DNA of 50,987 nucleotides from MM2 sp035460165 (GCA_035460165.1 DATHWW010000004.1:1-50987); one strand, 5' to 3'. Shown: positions 18,981 to 26,027, numbered from the stretch's first letter. Numbers and translations: made by a program. The notes: generated by a model not told the origin, from the sequence alone.

Positions 18981-18992
18981 GGCAGTCTCCTT
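18978..18992 (-). promoter_or_regulatory. Shine-Dalgarno and probable ATC start codon of ndvB
   Basis: On the minus strand AAGGAG (18992-18987) is followed by six bases and ATC (18980-18978). The ndvB frame is open back to a TAA at 19010-19008 and contains no ATG, GTG or TTG before the TTG at 18812. Yet codons between 18980 and 18812 encode the family-like segment ELLRSELFSIEQLKRHA and DRLLPRLADNARVL. A non-AUG start here, as known for infC and pcnB, explains both facts. Confidence 0.6.
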
Positions 18993-19020
18993 GGAACCAA
19001 TTATTCGTTATTGTTGGACG

Positions 19021-19299
19021 CTACCTGCTAAAAAACCTATGCGCGATTTGCCATACCAATAAGCCTCGACGTAGCTTTTCTGCGAAGCGGCCCGGTCGCA
19101 GCGCCGTCACAGTGAAAACAATCACCGCTATCCAGAACGGATGGCTTTTGAGATAGCGCACGGCGGAGACCCCCTTGTCGGCCAGCATCAACGGCCCGCG
19201 CATGGACTCGAAGTTTTGTGCCAGTAACGTCCGTTGCGCCGCCGCCTGCGCGATCAAGCGCTCGCGCCGTTCGGCCAGTCGGGTCAGTTTGGCGCTCAT
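19021..19299 (-). CDS. YqjK-like small membrane-associated protein
   Basis: This 92-residue protein begins with a basic, Arg-rich helix (RLAERRERLIAQAAAQRTLL), continues with KGVSAVRYLKSHPFWIAVIV leading into one hydrophobic segment (about residues 53-70), and ends in a basic tail. The pattern fits the YqjK-like family, usually encoded after yqjD and yqjE. Its ATG overlaps the preceding stop in an ATGA junction, so it is translationally coupled to the holin-like gene. It ends 40 bp before the proposed ndvB start. No biochemical role is known; association with ribosome-binding or envelope-stress YqjD/E proteins is inferred from order. Confidence 0.75.
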   Translation of the reverse strand: MSAKLTRLAERRERLIAQAAAQRTLLAQNFESMRGPLMLADKGVSAVRYLKSHPFWIAVIVFTVTALRPGRFAEKLRRGLLVWQIAHRFFSR

Positions 19300-19688
19300 G
19301 ATCGGCTATCAAGCCGCTGCCGGTCTTTGAGTAGCTCCAGCAGGCTAGTCTCAAATAGTCTGGGCATGGTTTTCGCCTTGTGCAGGGCAAGCCAGAATAT
19401 CGCCATGCCCCCGCCAAGAAAGATGGCGGTGAGTGTGCAAAGCACCCAAAGACGATGCGTGTCCCAGAATGCGACCACGAGCAATATGATCGCCAGCAAT
19501 ATGCCGATGGCGAGGCAGAAGAGGGCGGTCAGCGCCCACAGCAGCAGCGACAGCAAATGCTCCCGGTATTCCGCGATATCCGCAGACAACAGATCGAGGC
19601 GGTTATGGGCAATGGCAACCAGAGACGTTGCGAGTACCGCTACAGAGTGGAATAACCCCTGGCTCGTACGTGAGGCATTCTCAGCCAT
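19296..19688 (-). CDS. Phage-holin-like (YqjE-type) membrane protein
   Basis: About 130 residues are called from the ATG at 19688, ten bases after the upstream stop; the frame opens with TTG at 19730, which would overlap that gene. The N-terminal amphipathic region LVAIAHNRLDLLSADIAEYR is followed by two membrane helices (about residues 42-68 and 75-100), with a basic C terminus. This is the holin_3_6/YqjE pattern. Despite the family name there is no prophage context here. The protein sits between a YqjD/ElaB-like gene and a YqjK-like gene, the standard yqjD-yqjE-yqjK order. It is likely an inner-membrane protein expressed under stress or in stationary phase. Confidence 0.8.
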   Translation of the reverse strand: MAENASRTSQGLFHSVAVLATSLVAIAHNRLDLLSADIAEYREHLLSLLLWALTALFCLAIGILLAIILLVVAFWDTHRLWVLCTLTAIFLGGGMAIFWLALHKAKTMPRLFETSLLELLKDRQRLDSRS

Positions 19689-19698
19689 GGGAATGCGA

Positions 19699-20061
19699 TC
19701 AGCGGCGGTGGTTGTATCCGTGGCCGACAAGCCAGCCGATGATAAACCCGGCTGCCGCGGCGACGCCTACAGCTTCCCATGGTTTTTCGTGCACGTACAC
19801 ATCGGTTGCCTTGGCCGCTTCTCTGGTCCTTGCCAGTAAAGCCGCTTGCGCTTCTGCCATTCTCTCCTTCGCCCGCCTGAGCGACTCTTCCGCTTTGGCG
19901 CGCACTTCTGCCAGCTTGTCCCCGCCCTGGCCGGCAGTTGCCCTTAGCAGTTCTTCAGCATCCTCGACCACGACTTTGAAGTCGGACATCAATTGATCTT
20001 TTGTGAATTCATTGGGTGAGCTTTCCATGCTGCTTCCCGTTGTGGGGTCTGGTGTGTTCAT
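19699..20061 (-). CDS. DUF883 (YqjD/ElaB-type) C-tail-anchored protein
   Basis: The 120-residue protein is called from the ATG at 20061, which has AAGGA upstream; the frame is open ten codons further. A long charged helix (about residues 15-85; KLAEVRAKAEESLRRAKERM) is followed by HEKPWEAVGVAAAAGFIIGW, the characteristic DUF883 motif (xxPWxAVGVAAxxGxxxG) that anchors the C terminus in the inner membrane, ending in a basic NHRR. In Escherichia coli YqjD and ElaB bind ribosomes in stationary phase and tether them to the membrane; that role here is inferred. First gene of the yqjD-E-K-like trio upstream of ndvB. Confidence 0.88.
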   Translation of the reverse strand: MNTPDPTTGSSMESSPNEFTKDQLMSDFKVVVEDAEELLRATAGQGGDKLAEVRAKAEESLRRAKERMAEAQAALLARTREAAKATDVYVHEKPWEAVGVAAAAGFIIGWLVGHGYNHRR

Positions 20062-20125
20062 GGTGGATTCCTTCATTACTGTGTTCTTCAACCAAAAAAT
20101 GGGCGAATCTCAATGGCGAAGTCTG

Positions 20126-20341
20126 CTATTTGCGTACAAAAAGCAGAACCGCTCCCGCCACGATTGCCCCTACGCCTGCCCAGACAGGGATATTGACGGT
20201 CTCCTTGTCCTTCACAGACAACTCAATCGGGCCTAGCTTTGCATCATGGGTTTCCTGGGTATAGGTGAAACTTCCATACGCCAGGCCGAGAATTCCGAGC
20301 ACGATGAGTACAATTCCCAACATCTTGAGTGGTGCGTTCAT
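20126..20341 (-). CDS. Small two-helix membrane protein, function unknown
   Basis: The 71 residues contain two hydrophobic helices (about 5-23 and 51-68) joined by a polar loop with KLGPIELSVKDKETVNIPVW. GGAG lies 12 bases before the ATG. Such proteins recur beside BON, DUF883 and lmo0937-type genes in proteobacterial stress clusters. I do not recognise a named family with certainty. It lies in the same direction as the yqjD-like gene, 64 bp upstream, and is probably co-expressed with it. Confidence 0.7.
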   Translation of the reverse strand: MNAPLKMLGIVLIVLGILGLAYGSFTYTQETHDAKLGPIELSVKDKETVNIPVWAGVGAIVAGAVLLFVRK

Positions 20342-20381
20342 CGCATTTTCTCCAGTTAGTGATCGTTAGTTTTCGCACTTC

Positions 20382-20397
20382 GCGGCCACCGGGCCGC
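20382..20397. other. GC-rich hairpin in a short intergenic gap
   Basis: GCGGCC-ACCG-GGCCGC is a perfect six-bp stem with a four-base loop, between the lmo0937-like gene and the two-helix gene. No U-tract follows on either strand. It could slow RNA decay or attenuate transcription between the two genes, but this cannot be shown from sequence. Confidence 0.35.
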
Positions 20398-20456
20398 TGG
20401 TGCCGAAACCCCTGCAATCTGCTCGTATTCGTTTGCTCACAAAAAGAATTTGGATA

Positions 20457-20603
20457 CTACGGGGCGCGTCCCTGAATGATGCGAAGCACTAACACCACGA
20501 GAGCGATCACCAGAAGCAGGTGTATGAATCCGCCCAGGGTATAAGAAGACACCAGGCCGAGTACCCACAGAAGAAGCAATACGACTATGATGGTTTCAAG
20601 CAT
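20457..20603 (-). CDS. lmo0937/DUF5670-family small membrane protein
   Basis: This 48-residue ORF is shorter than common ORF cut-offs. It begins MLETIIVVLLLLWVLGLVSS, continues YTLGGFIHLLLVIALVVLVL and ends RIIQGRAP. The two hydrophobic helices separated by Tyr-Thr-Leu-Gly-Gly and the invariant IHLLLVIA are hallmarks of the lmo0937 family of tiny inner-membrane proteins, common in stress-induced clusters. AGGAG precedes the ATG by eight bases, a strong ribosome-binding site. Function is unknown. An 8-bp inverted repeat, TTTCAGGG (20629) and CCCTGAAA (20681), lies upstream in the probable promoter region. Confidence 0.85.
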   Translation of the reverse strand: MLETIIVVLLLLWVLGLVSSYTLGGFIHLLLVIALVVLVLRIIQGRAP

Positions 20604-20710
20604 GTTCTGGACTCCTATCTATAATCTCTTTCAGGGAGCACTTCATCCCATCCATGAACCGGGACAGGCTTTAATGACGCCCCTGAAATAGAGACCGCAT
20701 TTCGGCAGAT

Positions 20711-21031
20711 TTAATTCCCGGGTTTGACACGCATGTCATTCTTGACGGATGTCACGCCCTTGACCCCGCGTGCCACTTCGACCGCCGTGCGAATGTCATC
20801 TTTCGAACTGACGAAGCCACTGAGTTGCACCACGCCGTTGTAGGTTTCAACATTGATTTCGGCAGCTTTCAGCGTAGGCTCATCGATGATCGCTTTTTTC
20901 ACCTTTGCCGTGATCATGGTGTCATCCACGTATTCGCCTGCGCTTCGTCTCTCGGAGGTCGACTCGCAACCTAGTGTGGATATCAGCGTGAAGGCCAGAA
21001 AAATGGCAGAAATGTATTTAAGAAATTTCAT
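20711..21031 (-). CDS. BON-domain lipoprotein
   Basis: Called from the ATG at 21031, which has GGAG nine bases upstream; the frame opens at 21046. The 106 residues start with a lipoprotein signal ending LISTLGC (acylated Cys about residue 22). A single BON domain follows (about 35-104; DTMITAKVKKAIIDEPTLKA, GVVQLSGFV, VARGVKGVTSVKNDM), as in OsmY and DolP. BON proteins bind phospholipid and are typically induced by osmotic or envelope stress. The product is predicted to sit in the outer or inner membrane facing the periplasm. A copy of the recurrent palindrome lies 132 bp before the start, so control by the Crp/Fnr-like regulators is suspected. Confidence 0.9.
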   Translation of the reverse strand: MKFLKYISAIFLAFTLISTLGCESTSERRSAGEYVDDTMITAKVKKAIIDEPTLKAAEINVETYNGVVQLSGFVSSKDDIRTAVEVARGVKGVTSVKNDMRVKPGN

Positions 21032-21162
21032 GGCGGTATTCTCCAATTCAATTAATGCGCCAACGAGGTAATATCGAACTGCAACCGATGGCGATTGACA
21101 GTGACCGTGTTGCCGGCGGCCTTGTGTCGAATTTCATATTCCGCTTTTTTTCAAAATCACTC

Positions 21163-21178
21163 TGTGTGCTAGCGTACA
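21163..21178 (-). promoter_or_regulatory. Putative operator, motif YGTGYGNTANCGTACA (copy 2)
   Basis: TGTGTGCTAGCGTACA sits in the 191-bp gap between the BON lipoprotein gene and the end of the gene at 21223-22710. It matches the site at 9511 in 13 of 16 positions, including the whole CGTACA half. It is placed to act on the BON gene. Confidence 0.55.
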
Positions 21179-21222
21179 AAGCAGGCAGATTATCCTGCCC
21201 GCGAACCGATGAATTTCATTGG

Positions 21223-22710
21223 CTAATGGCGATTCATCATGGACTTTTCGATCTTTTGCAGTTCGTCCAGTTTGAGTTGCAGGGCTTCCAGCTTAAGCTG
21301 CATTTCCCTAAGCCGTGTTTTATACGCTTCGGCCTTCCAGTCCTCAGGCGTTTGCTCATTCCAAAGCTGATCTGTGCGCGTGCCTGCATTGATTTTCAAG
21401 ATGTGCTCGCTGACCTGTACCTTACGTATTGCCCGCGACCTGGCCGTTGATCGAAAGCCATACAGCCCCGACTCCGCTACTGCCTGCTCATGGTTCTGAT
21501 ATTGCGAGCGATCGTCTTTGGGATGGCCGGGTACCGACTTGGAGTCGTCCTTTTTATCTTTCCCTTGCGGCTGCTGCGAGCGTGGCTCTTGCTGGCGCCG
21601 GGGAGACTGCATGTCCTGCTGGGAGGCATCGCGATCATCCGGGCTTCCCCGTTTATCCGGCGCATAGCCTCCTCGCTGATCAGGCTCAGCTTGCCCGGGT
21701 TGCTCGCGTGGCTCCGATTCGCGCTGCGATGGAGGCTTGCGGTCGGGAGCTTCCTGCCGACCTTGTTGGGATGAGGCCGGGGGCGGTTTACGCTCTCTGT
21801 CTTCCTTTGGCTGCGGCTGTGAGCGCGGCTCCTGCTGGCGTTGCTGCTGCATGTCTTGACGACTGGAGTCGCGTTCGTCCATGGTTCCCTGTCTCTCCTG
21901 CTGAGGCTTTCCTTGCCTGTCAGGCGCTTTTTGTCCCGGTTGTTCGCGCGCTCCCCATTCACGCTCTTGCATCGGCCTGTTATCCGGGCGCTCCTCGCGG
22001 CCTTGTGTCGCTGGGGCTGGGGACGGCTTACGCATGTCCTTGTCCTCCCTTGGCGGCGGCTGTGTGCGCGAGCCGGTTTCGTCACCGCGGCGGCCGGGCG
22101 ATACTTTTTCTGCCTGCTCCCGATAGTGTTCCCGCACGACGGGTTCCTTCGGCTGGTAACGGTAATTTTTCTCGTGCAGCTCATACTGCTGCTCTACCTG
22201 CCGCGGATAGCGATCCCCCGAATACTGCCGTTGGTAATCAGGCGGGGGAGCGGGGGGCGGCGCGGAGCGGCGATCCCATCTATCCCAGTCGCTTCTGCGT
22301 TGCTGCCAATCGCGGCCCCAATGGTCCCCCCAGCGCGGCGGCGCATCCGACCTCCAGTCGCGGAAATAGAGAGGGGGCCGGCTGTAGTAGCGTACCGGGA
22401 CGCGCAGGATGAACACCGGCACAACCATAGGCTCGACTATCCACCAGGGGCCGTTGTACCAGGAGCTGGCGTACCAGTAATCGTCCTGATAAACCCAGTA
22501 CATGCCGTCGTAGAAGAAAAAGTTGGCGCGCAGGCTGGGCGCGTAATAAACCGGGTAACCGGGGATGGGGACGAGCCGGGGGTAGGCCGGCACATTGATT
22601 CCGATGCTGACATGCGGCAACCCGATGCCGATGCTCACTTGAACATCGGCAGAAGCCGGGGGGGCAAGTAGTAGTCCCAGAAGGAGGAGTGCGTGTCTAA
22701 GTTTTAGCAT
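21223..22710 (-). CDS. Exported repeat-rich protein of unknown function
   Basis: Called from the ATG at 22710 because it gives a signal peptide (MLKLRHALLLLGLLLAPPAS, cleavage near ADV); the frame is open to 22842. The 495-residue product has three zones. The first (about 20-125) is aromatic- and Gly/Pro-rich, with VPIPGYPVYYAP, FFYDGMYWVYQDDYWYAS and NGPWWIVEP, a pattern seen in exported YXXW-rich proteins. The second (about 125-400) is highly charged, Gln/Pro/Arg/Asp-rich and probably disordered, containing an 81-residue tandem repeat. The third (about 425-495) is helical with EMQLKLEALQLKLDELQKIE, a likely coiled coil. I do not recognise a function. It is divergent from the phospholipase-D gene, and two palindromic operators lie between them. 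Confidence 0.75.
   Translation of the reverse strand: MLKLRHALLLLGLLLAPPASADVQVSIGIGLPHVSIGINVPAYPRLVPIPGYPVYYAPSLRANFFFYDGMYWVYQDDYWYASSWYNGPWWIVEPMVVPVFILRVPVRYYSRPPLYFRDWRSDAPPRWGDHWGRDWQQRRSDWDRWDRRSAPPPAPPPDYQRQYSGDRYPRQVEQQYELHEKNYRYQPKEPVVREHYREQAEKVSPGRRGDETGSRTQPPPREDKDMRKPSPAPATQGREERPDNRPMQEREWGAREQPGQKAPDRQGKPQQERQGTMDERDSSRQDMQQQRQQEPRSQPQPKEDRERKPPPASSQQGRQEAPDRKPPSQRESEPREQPGQAEPDQRGGYAPDKRGSPDDRDASQQDMQSPRRQQEPRSQQPQGKDKKDDSKSVPGHPKDDRSQYQNHEQAVAESGLYGFRSTARSRAIRKVQVSEHILKINAGTRTDQLWNEQTPEDWKAEAYKTRLREMQLKLEALQLKLDELQKIEKSMMNRH
21565..22050 (-). repeat. Imperfect 243-bp tandem duplication within a coding sequence
   Basis: Two adjacent units of about 81 codons (22050-21808 and 21807-21565) align along their length. 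Shared landmarks in order are a start with E-D-(K/R), REQPGQ, then a P-D-(R/Q)-(Q/R)-G step, D-(E/D)-R-D-(S/A)-S, QDMQ and QQEPRSQ. The copies have diverged in sequence but the register is kept, suggesting an old internal duplication in a low-complexity region. Boundaries are approximate. Confidence 0.7.
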
Positions 22711-22877
22711 TTTATGACCTCCAGTTCTTTCACTTGGAGCCCATTCCAGTCGTATCCTGACAAGAGCCATGTGCCGGACACTACAGGAATGGACTCTGAG
22801 GTTGGAGACATGGCAATCAGCAGAATGCGACACCAGTTCCAACGCGTCTCAGGTTATTCCTTCTGTTGCAGCAACAC

Positions 22878-22917
22878 CGTGCGGTAGCGTACAAAGAAGT
22901 GTGTACGGTATCGCACA
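22878..22917. promoter_or_regulatory. Pair of putative operators between divergent genes (copies 3 and 4)
   Basis: CGTGCGGTAGCGTACA (22878-22893) and, in the opposite orientation, TGTACGGTATCGCACA (22902-22917) lie in the 269-bp region separating the exported-protein gene (start 22710) from the phospholipase-D gene (start 22980). Centres are 24 bp apart, so two dimers could bind side by side. The second site is 62 bp from the plus-strand ATG. A shared operator controlling both divergent genes is inferred. Confidence 0.6.
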
Positions 22918-22979
22918 GACGTTAAGCAGTGCTGGCCGTAGTCTGGCTTGCCGGCTAGTGTATTGGTGCAGGAGAGCTG

Positions 22980-24374
22980 ATGTTGACCAACAGAATCGGG
23001 TATGCGGGTATCGCAAAGCTGGCAGTCGTTTTTTCCCTGACGCTACTCGCGGGCTGCAGTTCGATTCCCATCATGGTTCCGGACATGGCGATGCAGCCAT
23101 CGCGCCCCGTGCAACTCGAAGGCGAGCAAGGCCCGCTGACCGCCGAGCAGAGCAAGGCAATACTCGCCAAGCTGGAAAAGCATGGCGACGAAACCAATAT
23201 CTTCGACAAACATTTGGCGCTGGAATCGGCGATCGTCGGCAGCCCCCTGGTCACGGGCAACAAAGTGGAGCTGCTGATCGACGGCCCCGCCACGTATGAC
23301 GCGATGTTCGCCGCCATCAAGCGCGCGCAGGACCATATCAATATGGAAACCTACATCATCGAGGACGATGAAATCGGGCAACGTTTTTCCGCGCTATTGA
23401 TCAGCAAGCAACTGAGCGGAGTGCAGGTCAATCTGATGTACGACAGTGTGGGCGCGCTCGATACCCCCGAGACCTTCTTCGCCCCGATGAAGGAAAGCGG
23501 CGTGAACGTGCTGGAATTCAATCCGGTCAATCCCCTCATGGCGCGCAAGGGTTGGCAGGTCAATCAGCGCGACCATCGCAAGCTCCTCATCGTGGATGGG
23601 CAGGTCGCCTTCGTCGGCGGCATCAATATCAGCAGCGTCTACTCCAGCGGGTCGTTCGGCGGTTCCAAAAATTCCGACGGCGCCCAGCCTTGGCGCGATA
23701 CCCATTTGCGGTTGGCGGGACCGGTGGTCGGCGAATTCCAGAAACTGTTCATGGACGCCTGGAACAATCAAGTCGGCGATCCTCTGGCAACCCTCGACTA
23801 TTTCCCCGACACCGGCAGCCCGGGCAAGGAGGTGGTACGTGCCATCGGCAGCTCGCCCGAAGAGACGTATAGCCAGATCTATGCAACCTTGCTTTCCGCC
23901 ATCAACAGTGCCGAAAGCCAGGTTTTTTTGACCAATGCCTATTTTGTCCCCGATCCGCAATTGCTTACCGCGCTGAAGGAAGCCGTGCAGCGCGGCGTGG
24001 ACGTGCGGCTGCTATTGCCCGGCAAAACGGATTCGGCACTGGTGTTTTATGCTTCGCGCTCCTATTACGATGAGATACTGAGCGCCGGCGTAAAAATCTA
24101 CGAGCGGCAGGACGCGCTGCTGCATGCCAAGACCGCCCTCATCGACGGTGTCTGGTCCACCATAGGCTCCACCAACCTCGATTGGCGCAGCTTCACCAAT
24201 AATCACGAAATCAATGCCGTCGTGCTGGGGCAGGAGTTCGGCGCGCAAATGCAGGCCATGTTCGAGAAAGACCTCGAAGCGTCCAAGCTGATTACACTGG
24301 AGTCATGGCGGAAACGTTCGCTTGCCGCCCGCATCAAGGAGCAAGCTGCGCGGGTGTGGGCGCGATGGTTGTAA
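22980..24374 (+). CDS. Phospholipase D / cardiolipin synthase-like lipoprotein
   Basis: The 464-residue protein opens with a lipoprotein signal (LLAGC; acylated Cys about residue 26), unlike cardiolipin synthases A/B which have membrane helices or none. Two HKD motifs are complete: RDHRKLLIVDG (about residue 200) with GGINIS after it, and LLHAKTALIDG (about 383) with STIGSTNLDWRS after it. This makes a phosphatidyltransferase or phospholipase active site from both halves. The likely reaction is cardiolipin formation or phospholipid hydrolysis at the periplasmic face; the substrate is inferred. GGAG lies just before the ATG. The paired palindromic operators upstream suggest it belongs to a stress regulon. 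Confidence 0.9.
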   Translation: MLTNRIGYAGIAKLAVVFSLTLLAGCSSIPIMVPDMAMQPSRPVQLEGEQGPLTAEQSKAILAKLEKHGDETNIFDKHLALESAIVGSPLVTGNKVELLIDGPATYDAMFAAIKRAQDHINMETYIIEDDEIGQRFSALLISKQLSGVQVNLMYDSVGALDTPETFFAPMKESGVNVLEFNPVNPLMARKGWQVNQRDHRKLLIVDGQVAFVGGINISSVYSSGSFGGSKNSDGAQPWRDTHLRLAGPVVGEFQKLFMDAWNNQVGDPLATLDYFPDTGSPGKEVVRAIGSSPEETYSQIYATLLSAINSAESQVFLTNAYFVPDPQLLTALKEAVQRGVDVRLLLPGKTDSALVFYASRSYYDEILSAGVKIYERQDALLHAKTALIDGVWSTIGSTNLDWRSFTNNHEINAVVLGQEFGAQMQAMFEKDLEASKLITLESWRKRSLAARIKEQAARVWARWL

Positions 24375-24576
24375 TCACCGTTGGCAACCATCAATCCGAG
24401 CCTCTGGCTGTTTCGGCTCATTTGTTGCGCAGCATTGAATTGCCGAGCCCTGTCATCCAGTTACCGATCCAATCCCCAGATGCCCCACAACGTTATCCAC
24501 AGAAAATGTGGAGGAGAGTGCATTGCCGGGTTAACTGGATTAAAGTGAGTTCAGGTAATTTCTGCGAGCTCTCGAC

Positions 24577-25293
24577 ATGATAAAAAAATCGTTTGCGATG
24601 GTTTTTCTTGGGTTGGCGCTGATTGCGCCGTTATCGGGACACACCGAAACTCTTAAGGATGCCCAGGCCGCCATCCAAGCCGGCGATTATCCCCGCGCGC
24701 TTGGTATTTACACCATGCTGGCCAATGAGGGCAACGCCAAGGCCGAATATAACCTCGGCCAGATGTACATCAATGGGGACGGCGTGCCGCAGGATGTATC
24801 GGAGGCTGTCGGGTGGTATCGGCGCTCCGCCGAACACGGATATAGCGAAGCACAATACACGCTGGCGGCGCTGCACTTCCGCAGGATCATCTCTTTGGCA
24901 AGCTACGAAGAGGCTGTGGAGTGGTATCGCCGCGCTGCCGAGCAAGGGCACGCCCGCTCGCAGCTCAACCTCGGCGACCTCTACTTCAAAGGCGACATCG
25001 TCCCGCAGGATGTGGATGGAGCATTGCGCTGGTACAACCTGGCTGCCGAGCAAGGCAATGGCGAAGCGCAACATCAGCTCGGCGTCATCTATGCCAACGG
25101 TCAGGGGGTGGCGAAGGATGTCGTCAAAGGCTATATGTGGCTGCTGCTGGCCGCCGAGAATGCCGAGCCCCGGCATCAGGTACGCACCGGCAAGATACTC
25201 AACTTCACCGCGGCTAGCATGACGCCAGGGCAAGTGGAGGAGGCGCGCCAGCTCGCCCGTCGCTGCATGGATAACAAATTCAAGGGCTGCTAG
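24577..25293 (+). CDS. Sel1-like repeat protein, exported
   Basis: The 238 residues start with a signal peptide (KSFAMVFLGLALIAPLSGHT) and contain about four Sel1-like repeats of ~36 residues between positions 55 and 200. Examples are AEYNLGQMYINGDGVPQDVS, SQLNLGDLYFKGDIVPQDVD and AQHQLGVIYANGQGVAKDVV, each followed by A-x-x-W-(Y/L). The second repeat is irregular, lacking the G-x-G-V turn. The superhelical fold mediates protein-protein contacts; no partner is evident. The 203 bp upstream contain no recognised operator. Predicted location is the periplasm. Confidence 0.88.
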   Translation: MIKKSFAMVFLGLALIAPLSGHTETLKDAQAAIQAGDYPRALGIYTMLANEGNAKAEYNLGQMYINGDGVPQDVSEAVGWYRRSAEHGYSEAQYTLAALHFRRIISLASYEEAVEWYRRAAEQGHARSQLNLGDLYFKGDIVPQDVDGALRWYNLAAEQGNGEAQHQLGVIYANGQGVAKDVVKGYMWLLLAAENAEPRHQVRTGKILNFTAASMTPGQVEEARQLARRCMDNKFKGC

Positions 25294-25382
25294 TTAGTCT
25301 GGCAGGCTCGTCAAACGCTAACTCTTGTCATCTCAACGTCCGGCCACCGACTGGCGCTTTGAACCAAAAACCAAAGCCCGCA

Positions 25383-25453
25383 GCATCGGTCGAACTTTTT
25401 CCGATGCAGATTTAATCGTCTGCGTCCGCCATTAGAAAAGCGTTCAAAACGCT
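25383..25453. other. Two intergenic hairpins upstream of the glycine-zipper-like gene
   Basis: GCATCGG (25383-25389) pairs with CCGATGC (25401-25407), and AGCGTT (25439-25444) pairs with AACGCT (25448-25453). Both stems are perfect. They lie in the 221-bp gap after the Sel1 gene, and neither is followed by a clear U-tract. They may be a weak terminator or leader structures. Confidence 0.35.
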
Positions 25454-25514
25454 CATTATCGTTATGTAGGGCCATCGGGGTTTAGTGACACGATAAAGCT
25501 ACAACGAGGCATAC

Positions 25515-26027
25515 ATGGAAAACTATCAGCATCGCGTTTACGGTCTGTATGCGAGCCGTCATGAAGCCGAGCAGATCCGCGCGCAACTTCTGCAACAAGG
25601 ATTCAAACCCGAACAATTGGAATTGATCGACAAATCCCAGTCTGACGAAGAAATCAAACCCGACTCCGACGAAGTCCGCAATGAAGTCGTGATCGACGGC
25701 GCCATCGGCACGGCTGCCGGCGCCAGCATCGGCGCCTTAGGCGAGGTGGCGCTGGCAGCCGCCAACGTCAGCCTGTTCATCGCCAGCCCGGTGCTGGGCA
25801 CGCTGATGATGATAGGGTGGGGTGCAGCCGTTGGCGGTTTGGTAGGCGCCGTCGTCGGCGCAGGAACCGAGGACACCAAGCGCTTTTCCGACATCGTTCA
25901 GGACGCCGTCAAAAGCGGCCACGCCGCGCTGATCGTCTATGCGGCGAATGAAGAGCAGACCACGCAGGCGCAGGCCATTATTGCGGATTCGCTGAAAGAC
26001 ACGAATCTTACCGGCACCGAGGATTGA
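25515..26027 (+). CDS. Glycine-zipper-like / general-stress membrane protein
   Basis: The 170-residue protein has a mixed alpha/beta N-terminal part resembling heat-induced stress protein YflT/GSP17M (about residues 6-45; RVYGLYASRHEAEQIRAQLL). A Gly/Ala-rich hydrophobic middle follows (about 62-118; DGAIGTAAGASIGALGEVAL and MIGWGAAVGGLVGAVVGAG) with GxxxG spacing as in glycine zippers. A C-terminal helix-strand (SGHAALIVYAANEEQTTQAQ) resembles DUF1269-type proteins. It is likely a small stress protein that inserts in or near the membrane; there is no signal peptide. A GAGG ribosome-binding site precedes the ATG. The exact role is unknown. Confidence 0.7.
   Translation: MENYQHRVYGLYASRHEAEQIRAQLLQQGFKPEQLELIDKSQSDEEIKPDSDEVRNEVVIDGAIGTAAGASIGALGEVALAAANVSLFIASPVLGTLMMIGWGAAVGGLVGAVVGAGTEDTKRFSDIVQDAVKSGHAALIVYAANEEQTTQAQAIIADSLKDTNLTGTED

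Noticed and set aside
19296..19688. Holin-like gene as a sign of a prophage
   Set aside because: No other phage genes are present; the YqjD-YqjE-YqjK context explains it as a bacterial membrane protein.
20133..20151. TCTGCTATTTGCGTACAAA, resembling one half of the palindromic motif
   Set aside because: Only the CGTACAAA half matches and the spacing is wrong; it falls at the end of a small coding sequence.
21429..22412. A 327-residue open frame antisense to the repeat-rich exported protein gene
   Set aside because: It is Ala/Pro-rich with no motif, and it exists because the sense strand is low-complexity and GC-rich.
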